Position numbers and translations under genes: made by a program. Shown here piece by piece: positions 54,602 to 62,028 of a stretch of DNA of 64,000 bases. The notes beneath the pieces were generated by a model. The model worked only from the letters and a program-made list of their open reading frames with translations, did not search any database and was not told the origin of the DNA. Source of the stretch: Actinomycetota bacterium (GTDB lineage Bacteria > Actinomycetota > Thermoleophilia > Gaiellales > Gaiellaceae); the NCBI GenBank assembly GCA_003132665.1, contig PKYN01000001.1, positions 3,153 through 67,152 on the forward strand, given 5' to 3'. Position 1 is the stretch's first letter; each line of letters starts with the position of its first letter.

Positions 54602-54658
54602 CGTTCTCGGCAGATTCTTATTTGACGCAGGGACCTGTCTGGCCGTACTCTCAAGGGG

Positions 54659-54736
54659 ATGACGAACTCGACCCCGCGGATGACTTGGGTGTGGCTCTGG
54701 CGCAGCGAGCGGGGCGGGAGCGTCGCCTGGACCTGA
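54659..54736 (+). CDS. trpL: trp operon leader peptide
   Basis: A 25-codon ORF preceding trpE, MTNSTPRMTWVWLWRSERG..., with Trp at positions 10, 12, 14 and 24. AAGGGG lies immediately before the ATG. An internal in-frame ATG (54680) is an alternative start that keeps all Trp codons. The dense Trp run followed by a terminator 30 bases later is the layout of ribosome-mediated attenuation. Confidence 0.85.
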   Translation: MTNSTPRMTWVWLWRSERGGSVAWT

Positions 54737-54762
54737 TCTAGGACGCAAACCCGTTTCGCTCG

Positions 54763-54788
54763 AGACCTTCCACCGGGAGGTCTTTTTT
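54763..54788 (+). terminator. trp attenuator terminator
   Basis: AGACCTTCC, loop ACC, GGGAGGTCT with one T-G wobble in the 9-bp stem, followed by TTTTTT. It lies between the leader peptide stop and trpE. A competing pairing between CGAGCG (about 54706) and CGCTCG (about 54757) may act as anti-terminator (inference). Confidence 0.85.
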
Positions 54789-54817
54789 CTTGCCCTTTTC
54801 TCCACTCGACGAAAGCC

Positions 54818-56065
54818 ATGACACAGACAGAGAACATTCCAAGATCGATCGCCTCAGACCTCCTGACGCCGCTCGGCGCCTACCTGCGCCTGCGCAGAGA
54901 GGGCAGCGCGTCGTTTTTGCTCGAGTCGGTCGAGCACGGCCGGCTGGGTCGCTTTTCGCTGGTCGGTTACGGCTCGCGCATCGTCGACTTCGACGAGGCG
55001 GAGCGCCTGGGCGAGCCGGTCGTCGGCTATCTCTCCTACGACTACGTCGCGCGGCTGGAGCCGACGGTCTCCCTGCCCGACCCGGGCCCCGGCGATCCCG
55101 AGAGCCAGTTCGTCGTCCCGGAGACGCTCGTTCGCTTCGATCACGCGCGCGGCGTCGCCGAGATCGTCTACGGAGACGCCGACGAGACGATCGCACGCCT
55201 GACGGGGCCGAGGCCGGCGATGCCGAACGGTCGCGGCAAGCGAGGCCCCCTGCGCCGCTACCCCGACCAGGCGACCTACGAGAGCTGGGTGCGGCGCTCG
55301 AAGGAGTACATCACGGCCGGCGACGCCTTCCAGATCGTCGTCTCGCAACGCGCCGAGCGACCCACCTCCGCCAGCGCGCTAGACCTCTACCGAGCGCTCA
55401 GGCGGATCAATCCGTCCGAGTACCTCTTCCTGCTCGAGCTTCCTAACGACCTGGCGCTGGTCGGCTCTTCGCCCGAGACGGTCGTCAAGTGCGAGGGCAT
55501 CCGCGCCAGCCTCAACCCGATCGCCGGCTCGATCAAGCCGGGCGAAGGTGACGAGCAGGCGCTGCTCTCGTCCGAGAAGGATCGCGCCGAGCACGTCATG
55601 CTCGTCGATCTCGGACGCAACGACCTCTCGCGCGTCTGTCTGCCGGGGAGCGTTCGGGTCGAGCGCTTCATGCGGCCGGAGCGCTTCTCACACATCACGC
55701 ACCTGATCTCCGAGGTGGTCGGCGAGCTCCAGCCCGGCACGACGCCCTTCGATCTGCTGCGCGCCTGCTTTCCCGCCGGCACCGTATCGGGCGCGCCCAA
55801 GATTCGAGCGATGCAGATCATCTCCGAGCTGGAGCGCTACCGCCGCGGCATCTACGCCGGCGCGGTCGGATACTTCGACCCACAGACGTCGTCCTTCGAC
55901 ACCTGTATCGCCATCCGCTCGCTCGTGCTCTCCGGCGGCGTCGCCCACCTGCAGGCCGGCGCCGGGCTGGTGGCCGACTCCGACCCGACGTCCGAGCACG
56001 AGGAGTGCCTGAACAAGCTGGCGGCCGTCGAAGCCGCAATCGAGCTGGCGGAGGCCGAACAATGA
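54818..56065 (+). CDS. trpE: Anthranilate synthase component I
   Basis: A 415-residue chorismate-using enzyme that makes anthranilate with glutamine from TrpG. It is compact for the family. It has the feedback-inhibition region LLESVE near residue 29, GDAFQIVVSQR, NPIAGSIKPG, KDRAEHVMLVDLGRNDLSRV, SHITHLISEV and GTVSGAPKIRAMQIISELE. The stop overlaps trpG (ATGA). ATG 54818 is 30 bases after the attenuator. Confidence 0.96.
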   Translation: MTQTENIPRSIASDLLTPLGAYLRLRREGSASFLLESVEHGRLGRFSLVGYGSRIVDFDEAERLGEPVVGYLSYDYVARLEPTVSLPDPGPGDPESQFVVPETLVRFDHARGVAEIVYGDADETIARLTGPRPAMPNGRGKRGPLRRYPDQATYESWVRRSKEYITAGDAFQIVVSQRAERPTSASALDLYRALRRINPSEYLFLLELPNDLALVGSSPETVVKCEGIRASLNPIAGSIKPGEGDEQALLSSEKDRAEHVMLVDLGRNDLSRVCLPGSVRVERFMRPERFSHITHLISEVVGELQPGTTPFDLLRACFPAGTVSGAPKIRAMQIISELERYRRGIYAGAVGYFDPQTSSFDTCIAIRSLVLSGGVAHLQAGAGLVADSDPTSEHEECLNKLAAVEAAIELAEAEQ

Positions 56066-56622
56066 TCCTGCTGGTAGACAACTACGACTCGTTTACCTAC
56101 AACCTGGCTCACCTCTTCGGCGAGCTCGGGGCCGAGGTGATCGTGCGGCGCAACGACGCGATCACCCCCGAGGAAGCCGAGCAGCTCGCGCCCTCTCAGC
56201 TCGTCATCTCCCCCGGCCCCGGTGTGCCGGCGAGCGCCGGCGTCTCGATCGAGCTGATCAAGCGACTGGGCCCACGCGTACCGACGCTCGGCGTCTGCCT
56301 TGGTCACCAGGCGATCGTGGAGGCGTTCGGCGGCACGGTCGGCGCGGCGGGGACGCTCGTCCACGGCAAGTCGAGCCCCGTTCATCACGACCGGCGCGGC
56401 ATCTTCGCGGGCTTGCCACAGGATTTCGAGGCCGGTCGCTACCACTCGCTCGCCGCCCACGAGGTTCCCGACTGCTTCGAGATCTCGGCCTCGGGCGGCG
56501 ACGAGGTAATGGCCGTACGGCACAAGCAGTTCCCCATCGACGGCGTTCAGTTTCACCCCGAGTCGGTCCTGACACCCGCCGGTCCCGAACTGGCGAAGAA
56601 CTTTCTGGAGGGAAGACGATGA
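56062..56622 (+). CDS. trpG: Anthranilate synthase component II (glutamine amidotransferase)
   Basis: A 186-residue class I amidotransferase that releases ammonia from glutamine for TrpE. It has LVDNYDSFTYNLAHLF, the catalytic cysteine in GVCLGHQAIVEAFGG and the His/Glu pair in FHPESVLTP. May also serve folate PabA, as no separate pabA is seen here. Starts at ATG 56062, overlapping the trpE stop by 4 bases. Confidence 0.96.
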   Translation: MILLVDNYDSFTYNLAHLFGELGAEVIVRRNDAITPEEAEQLAPSQLVISPGPGVPASAGVSIELIKRLGPRVPTLGVCLGHQAIVEAFGGTVGAAGTLVHGKSSPVHHDRRGIFAGLPQDFEAGRYHSLAAHEVPDCFEISASGGDEVMAVRHKQFPIDGVQFHPESVLTPAGPELAKNFLEGRR

Positions 56623-57650
56623 CCATCCAAGAAGCGATCGCAAAGGCGCTCGAGAGAAGCGACTTCACGCGCCCGGAGGCGCGCGAGGTGATGAACGAGA
56701 TCATGTCCGGCCGGGCCACCGAGGCGCAGATCGCCGGCTTTCTCGTCGCGCTCAGGGCCAAGGGAGAGACCTCCGAAGAGATCGCCGGCTGCGCCGAGGC
56801 CATGCGCTCGCACGTGGTGACGGTGGAGCCCAAGCGAACCGATCTCGTCGACGTGGTCGGAACGGGCGGCGACGGTCAGTGCACGATCAACATCTCGACC
56901 GCGGCCGCGCTGGTGGCCGCAGCGGCCGGCGCGGGCGTGGCCAAGCACGGCAACCGCGCCGCCTCGTCGGCCTGCGGCTCGGCCGACGTGCTCGAGGCGC
57001 TGGGCTTCAACCTCGACCTCACGCCCAAGCGAATCGCCCGCTCGATCGACGAGCTGGGCTTCGGTTTCATGTTCGCGCAGGCGCACCATCCGGCGATGAG
57101 ATACGCCGGAGGAGTGCGCAGAGAACTGGCCACGCGCACGATCTTCAACATCCTCGGCCCGCTCACCAATCCGGCCGGCGCCCGCTGCCAGATGATCGGC
57201 GTCTATTCGAAAGAGCTGGTGCGGCCGATCGCCGAGGCGCTGGTGCAGCTGGGGAGCGAACGCGCCTTCGTCGTTCACGGCGCCGGCGGGCTGGACGAGC
57301 TCTCGCCGATCGGCCCCAACAACGTCTGCGAGGTCAGGCACGGCGAGGTGATCGAACGAATCATCGATCCGCTCGACCTCGGTGTGCCGCGCTGCGGGTT
57401 GGAGGAGCTACGCGGAGGCGACTCGGTGGTCAACGCCGCCGCTATCCGCGAAGTCTTCCAGGGCTCGAACGGAGGCCGCCGTAACGCCATCCTCCTGAAC
57501 GCGGCGGGCGCGATCGCCGCAGCCGGACTGGCCGAAGATCTCGCCGAAGGGCTGGCGATCGCCACCGAGACCGTTGCTTCGCGCAAGGCCGACGAACGGT
57601 TAGGGCAGCTGGTCGCCTTTTCGAACGAAGCGCTGGGAGTCGCGAGCTAA
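56619..57650 (+). CDS. trpD: Anthranilate phosphoribosyltransferase
   Basis: A 343-residue enzyme that joins anthranilate to PRPP. It has the PRPP-binding GTGGDGQCTINIST, the KHGNRAASSACGSADVLEALG anthranilate region and RTIFNILGPLTNPAG. Full length. ATG 56619 overlaps the trpG stop. The stop TAA forms TAATG with the following small ORF. Confidence 0.97.
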   Translation: MTIQEAIAKALERSDFTRPEAREVMNEIMSGRATEAQIAGFLVALRAKGETSEEIAGCAEAMRSHVVTVEPKRTDLVDVVGTGGDGQCTINISTAAALVAAAAGAGVAKHGNRAASSACGSADVLEALGFNLDLTPKRIARSIDELGFGFMFAQAHHPAMRYAGGVRRELATRTIFNILGPLTNPAGARCQMIGVYSKELVRPIAEALVQLGSERAFVVHGAGGLDELSPIGPNNVCEVRHGEVIERIIDPLDLGVPRCGLEELRGGDSVVNAAAIREVFQGSNGGRRNAILLNAAGAIAAAGLAEDLAEGLAIATETVASRKADERLGQLVAFSNEALGVAS

Positions 57651-57817
57651 TGGAACTCCTTTCAAAACGAAGCACTCCGCCGCCCGGCCGCGCTCGGCGG
57701 CGCGATGCCGCGTCCTCAGTCGCGCCCGTAGCGCCGCTACGAACGCTCCCTGCGTCCTTGCCTCGCACCACCAATCGCACCCAGTCGTCGGGTCTTCGCT
57801 CCGAAATGAGTTCATGA
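57650..57817 (+). CDS. Small 55-codon ORF coupling trpD to trpC
   Basis: Opens at an ATG sharing one base with the trpD stop (TAATG) and ends at a TGA within the trpC start (ATGATG, stop 57815-57817). The product, MELLSKRSTPPPGRARRR..., is basic, Ser/Pro/Arg-rich and without known domain. Both end overlaps are the patterns that let ribosomes re-initiate, so it could be translated to carry ribosomes to trpCF. It may also be what remains of an older TrpC N-terminus. Protein function is not supported. Confidence 0.45.
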   Translation: MELLSKRSTPPPGRARRRDAASSVAPVAPLRTLPASLPRTTNRTQSSGLRSEMSS

Positions 57818-58998
57818 TGGGACGATTCCGCGAAGCTCTCGCTCGGCCCGGCCTGCAGGCGATCGCCGAGGTCAAGCGGCGCTCGCCCTCAGCCGGCGAC
57901 CTACGCCCGGGCGCCGATCCGGCGGTTCTGGCGAGGAATTTCGCTCTGGCGGGCGCGGCGGCGATCTCGGTGCTGGTAGACGAGCGCTTCGCCGGCTCGA
58001 TCGCCGACCTGCGCGCGGCTCGCTCGGCAACCGACGCGCCGCTGATCGGAAAGGGATTCTTCTCCGAAGAGGCTCAGATTCGCGAGCTGGCCGAGGCCGG
58101 CGCCGACGCCTTCCTGCTCATCCTGCGCGACCTCTCCGACGAGCAGGTGGTTCGACTGCGCGCCTACGGCGCAGGGCTCGGGTTGGACGCGCTTGTCGAG
58201 GCGCACGACGCCGAGGAGCTGGCGCGCGGACTCGCCCTCGGCGCCGATCCTATCGGCGTCAACTGCCGCGATCTGTCCAGCTTCGCGATCGATCGACGCA
58301 GGCAGCTCGAGTTGGTGGCCGGCATTCCGCGTGAGCGCGTGATCGTGGCCGAGAGCGGAATCTGGTCGCGCGCCCAAGGCGCGGCAGCCGAGCTGGCCGG
58401 AGCGAGCGCCGTCCTGGTCGGCTCGGCGCTGATGCGCGCCCCCGAGCCGGCGACCAAGCTCCTGGAGCTGATCTCGCGACCGCTGGTCAAGATCTGCGGT
58501 CTCACCCGTCAGGAAGACGTGGACGCCGTGGCGGAGGCCGGTGCCGATCTGGCCGGCTTCATACTGGCCGAGGAGAGCCCGAGACAGGCACCCGGCCTGC
58601 TCGCCGTGCCCGAGACGATGCTCTCGGTCGCGGTGCTGGTTGGCGAGCGGCGCGACAGCGGCGCCGATCTCACTCAGCTCTACGCCCGCGAGAACGGGCA
58701 CCGTGGCCGCGACGCCGTTCTCTACCTGGGCGAGGAGCCGGTCGCCGAGGTGCTCGACCTACCCTGGGAGCATCAGGACGACGGTCACCTGAACAGGGTC
58801 GCCACGGCCGCGCGGGAGAAGAGGGTGATGCTCGCCGGCGGGCTCGGCCCCGACAACGTCGCGGCGGCGATCGAGCGAGTTCAGCCTTGGGCCGTCGACG
58901 CCTCCTCGGCGCTCGAGACGGCGCCCGGAATCAAAGACCACGAACGCGTGCGCGAGTTCGTGCGGGCGGCTCGACTCGTCGCTCACACGCGCGTGTAG
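57814..58998 (+). CDS. trpCF: Fused indole-3-glycerol-phosphate synthase / phosphoribosylanthranilate isomerase
   Basis: A 394-residue bifunctional TIM-barrel pair. TrpC (about 1-220) has the catalytic residues in IAEVKRRSPS (Glu19, Lys21), IGKGFF (Lys80), LVEAHDAEE (Glu129), GVNCRDL (Asn150) and AESGI (Ser181). Its N-terminus is about 30 residues short of the usual, lacking the first helix. TrpF (about 224-394) starts VKICGLTRQED with the catalytic Cys227. It is shorter than the usual 200 residues: the GGTG phosphate loop is absent, and the general acid is probably Asp315 in EVLDLPWE. ATG 57814; a second ATG follows. Confidence 0.92.
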   Translation: MMGRFREALARPGLQAIAEVKRRSPSAGDLRPGADPAVLARNFALAGAAAISVLVDERFAGSIADLRAARSATDAPLIGKGFFSEEAQIRELAEAGADAFLLILRDLSDEQVVRLRAYGAGLGLDALVEAHDAEELARGLALGADPIGVNCRDLSSFAIDRRRQLELVAGIPRERVIVAESGIWSRAQGAAAELAGASAVLVGSALMRAPEPATKLLELISRPLVKICGLTRQEDVDAVAEAGADLAGFILAEESPRQAPGLLAVPETMLSVAVLVGERRDSGADLTQLYARENGHRGRDAVLYLGEEPVAEVLDLPWEHQDDGHLNRVATAAREKRVMLAGGLGPDNVAAAIERVQPWAVDASSALETAPGIKDHERVREFVRAARLVAHTRV

Positions 58999-59025
58999 AT
59001 AGAACAAGAGAGAGGAGCTTTCACT

Positions 59026-60192
59026 TTGCCATCGCCATCAGCCAAGAAGATCTCCCCAGCCGAAGGCCGCGGTCTCTACGGCGGCTACGGCGGACGCTAC
59101 GTTCCCGAGACGCTGATTCCCGCGCTCGAGGAGCTGGAGACGGGCTGGCGCGCGGCGCTCGCCGACCTGGACTTCATAAGCGAGCTGAACGAGCTTCTGG
59201 CCAACTACGGCGGCCGGCCGACGCCGCTCACATTAACCGAGCGCTTCTGTCCCGAAAAGCGCATCTACCTCAAGCGCGAGGACCTGCTGCACACCGGCGC
59301 GCACAAGCTGAACAACGCGCTCGGCCAGATCGTGCTGGCGCGCAGGCTGGGCAAGAAGCGCATCGTCGCCGAGACGGGCGCCGGTCAGCACGGAGTCGCC
59401 ACCGCCACCGTCTGCGCCCGCTTCGGGCTCGACTGCGTCGTCTACATGGGCGTCGAGGACATGCGTCGCCAGCGACCCAACGTCGAGCGCATGCAGCTGC
59501 TCGGCGCCGAGGTGCGTCCGGTCGACATCGGCACGCAGACGCTGAAGGAAGCCACCAGCGAAGCCATCCGCGACTGGATCACCAACGTCGAGACGACTCA
59601 TTACCTGATCGGCTCCTGCGTTGGGCCTCACCCCTACCCCGAGATCGTGCGCGTGCTGCAGTCGGTGATCGGGCGCGAGTCGAGAGAGCAGATCCTGGAG
59701 CGCGAAGGGCGCCTGCCCGAGGCCGTGATCGCCTGCGTCGGCGGCGGCTCAAACTCGATCGGGATGTTCGCGGGCTTCCTGGACGACGCCGAGGTGAAGC
59801 TGTACGGCGTCGAGGCCGCGGGAGCGGCCAGCCTCGGCTCGGGCCGGGTAGCCATCTTGCACGGCGCTCGCTCGCTCGTTCTAGCCGATGAGGACGGTCA
59901 GATCGCGGACGCCCACTCCATCTCGGCCGGGCTCGACTATCCGGGTGTCGGTCCCGAGCACGCCGCCCTACGCGACTCGGGCAGGGTCAAGTACCTGCCC
60001 TGCACCGACGACGAGGCGCTGGCGGCCTTCGAGCGCCTGACCAAGACCGAGGGCATTATCCCGGCGCTCGAGTCATCCCACGCCCTGGCCCGGGCGCTCG
60101 ACGCCGACGAGTCGTTGATCGTCGTCTGCCTGTCGGGCCGCGGCGACAAGGATCTGGACGAAGCGCTCGCGCAGCTGGGGAGGCAGGCATGA
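59026..60192 (+). CDS. trpB: Tryptophan synthase beta chain
   Basis: A 388-residue PLP enzyme that joins indole and serine. It has [13 protein letters not shown] at residues 18-30, the PLP lysine in [13 protein letters not shown] and [13 protein letters not shown] phosphate loop, GETGAGQHG-like [13 protein letters not shown], and the C-terminal SGRGDKDL. TrpB1 type, with the usual TrpA-interacting COMM domain. Starts with TTG 59026 supported by AGAGGAG nine bases upstream. Stop overlaps trpA (ATGA). Confidence 0.96.
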   Translation: MPSPSAKKISPAEGRGLYGGYGGRYVPETLIPALEELETGWRAALADLDFISELNELLANYGGRPTPLTLTERFCPEKRIYLKREDLLHTGAHKLNNALGQIVLARRLGKKRIVAETGAGQHGVATATVCARFGLDCVVYMGVEDMRRQRPNVERMQLLGAEVRPVDIGTQTLKEATSEAIRDWITNVETTHYLIGSCVGPHPYPEIVRVLQSVIGRESREQILEREGRLPEAVIACVGGGSNSIGMFAGFLDDAEVKLYGVEAAGAASLGSGRVAILHGARSLVLADEDGQIADAHSISAGLDYPGVGPEHAALRDSGRVKYLPCTDDEALAAFERLTKTEGIIPALESSHALARALDADESLIVVCLSGRGDKDLDEALAQLGRQA

Positions 60193-60899
60193 GCAAGAAG
60201 CTCGTCATCTTCTTGATGTCCGGGCGCGAGACGCCCGAGCTGGCCGCGGCGGCCGCCCAAGGCGGCGCCGACCTGATCGAGCTCGGCTTCCCCTTCTCCG
60301 ACCCGCTCGCCGACGGGCCGGTCATCCGGCGCGCCGCCGAGAGGGCGCTCAGTGAGGGCATGCGCACGAAGGCTTGCCTCGAGTGCCTGGCGGAGATTCG
60401 CGGACGCGTGCAGGTGCCGCTCGTGCCCTTCGTCTACTCGGCGCTGCTCGAGGCCTACGGCCACGAGCGCTTCGTCGCCGACGCGGCGAGCGCCGGCGCC
60501 AGCGCCATTCTCGTGCCCGATCTTCCGGTGGACTCGCATCCCGAGCTGAGGCGCATCCAGCTGGTCGCGCCGACCTCCACCGACGAGCGGATTCGACTCG
60601 CGGCCGAGACAACCGACGGCTGGCTCTACCTGGTCACCCTGACCGGCACGACCGGCGCGCGAGCGGAGCTTTCCTCGGCGCTCGCGGGTCTGGCCGAGCG
60701 CGCCCGTCGCCTTGCCCCGCCCGAGCTACCGCTCTACGCGGGCTTCGGCATCTCCACGCCCGAGCAGGCCAGGGCTGCGGCCGAGATCGCCGACGGCGTG
60801 ATCGTGGGCTCACGCGCGATCGAGGTGGCCGAGGACGGCCCCGAGCAACTACGCCGCTACGTCTCATCGCTGCGAACAGCGATCGACGCGGCGAGATAG
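60189..60899 (+). CDS. trpA: Tryptophan synthase alpha chain
   Basis: A 236-residue TIM-barrel enzyme that splits indole-3-glycerol phosphate. It has [23 protein letters not shown] with the catalytic Glu and Asp, [24 protein letters not shown] and [13 protein letters not shown] with [10 protein letters not shown]. About 30 residues shorter than E. coli TrpA, mainly at the N-terminus. Last gene of the trp operon. Confidence 0.96.
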   Translation: MSKKLVIFLMSGRETPELAAAAAQGGADLIELGFPFSDPLADGPVIRRAAERALSEGMRTKACLECLAEIRGRVQVPLVPFVYSALLEAYGHERFVADAASAGASAILVPDLPVDSHPELRRIQLVAPTSTDERIRLAAETTDGWLYLVTLTGTTGARAELSSALAGLAERARRLAPPELPLYAGFGISTPEQARAAAEIADGVIVGSRAIEVAEDGPEQLRRYVSSLRTAIDAAR

Positions 60900-60952
60900 G
60901 AACGCGTGGCGGTGTTTCTCAAGTCAACTCCCGGACGACCGATCTCAACGGC

Positions 60953-61966
60953 GTGAGCGACAAGCGTTCCAGCAGCGAGATCGTCGAAGCCCTGATCGCC
61001 AACCGAGCCGTGGGTGTGGAGCTACGCGAGCGCGCGAACGCCCTGGCGAGCATCGGCCGGCGCCCGGCGATGCGCGACGGCGCGGAGAGGCAAGCGATAG
61101 GCCTGGCGACGAGCTTCGGGCCGATTGAGAGCTTCCACCACCCGTTCTACGACGACGTCTTCTACGGCGTCAGGGAACGCGCCTGCGCGTCGGGCTACGA
61201 CATCCTCTACTTCACCATGCCGGGCTGGCAGTGGGGGAGCAGCGCGCCCTATGTCGAGCTCTGCAAACGCTACGGGCTCGTAGGCATCGTCGGGCTGGCC
61301 TTCTCGTTCGACGAGCCGGGACTGAGCGAGCTCCTCGCGGCTGAGTTTCCTTGCGTCGCGGTCGATCTACAGCTTCTCGGCCGCCGCGCGAGCTACGTCA
61401 CCTCGGACAACATGTCCGGTGCCGTCATGGCGGTTGAGCATCTGTACGAGATCGGTCGCAGAAGGATCGCTTTCATCGGCGGCATCGAGGATGCGATGAC
61501 CGGGCCCGAAAGACGGCTCGGTTACGTGTCGGCATTGGAGGAACTGGGCCTCGAACGGGACGAGAGGCTCATCCGAAACGCCGGCTGGGACATCCTCGCC
61601 GCCCGCGAGCAAACCAAGGAGCTGATGAGTCAGACGCCCGCCCCCGACGCGATCTTCTGCGCCAGCGACGTGATGGCGATCGGTGCTCTCAGTACGCTCG
61701 AAGAGCTCGGCCTCGGCGTCCCCGACGACGTTGCGGTCGTTGGTTTCGACGATATCGATCTGGCCCGTGTCGTCACTCCTTCCTTGACCACGATCCGCCA
61801 GGACAAGGTCGGACTAGGCGCTGCGGCGATCGAGGTGATGACCCGGATCCTCGAACGGCCGGATTCCCCACCCCCCGCGTCCGTGCTCCCGGTGGAGTTG
61901 ACGATCCGCGACTCGACCTCCGGCGATCCCGGGTCGAGCTCCGCTCGGAAACATCCGCCGAGCTAG
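60953..61966 (+). CDS. LacI-type sensor-domain protein without DNA-binding domain
   Basis: A 337-residue protein from GTG 60953. It has the periplasmic-binding-protein-like sensor fold of LacI/PurR regulators: [83 protein letters not shown] and [23 protein letters not shown]. The LacI helix-turn-helix is absent; the first 45 residues (IVEALIANRAVGVELRERAN...IGRRP) only resemble the hinge. No signal peptide. It follows trpA by 53 bases. It ends LPVELTIRDSTSGDPGSSS with the next module in another frame. Confidence 0.8.
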   Translation: MSDKRSSSEIVEALIANRAVGVELRERANALASIGRRPAMRDGAERQAIGLATSFGPIESFHHPFYDDVFYGVRERACASGYDILYFTMPGWQWGSSAPYVELCKRYGLVGIVGLAFSFDEPGLSELLAAEFPCVAVDLQLLGRRASYVTSDNMSGAVMAVEHLYEIGRRRIAFIGGIEDAMTGPERRLGYVSALEELGLERDERLIRNAGWDILAAREQTKELMSQTPAPDAIFCASDVMAIGALSTLEELGLGVPDDVAVVGFDDIDLARVVTPSLTTIRQDKVGLGAAAIEVMTRILERPDSPPPASVLPVELTIRDSTSGDPGSSSARKHPPS

Positions 61967-62028
61967 CGAAACCGGCGCGAGCCTACGAAACAGCTCAACT
62001 CGCTCCCGATCCGGCCGACCTTCAGAAG

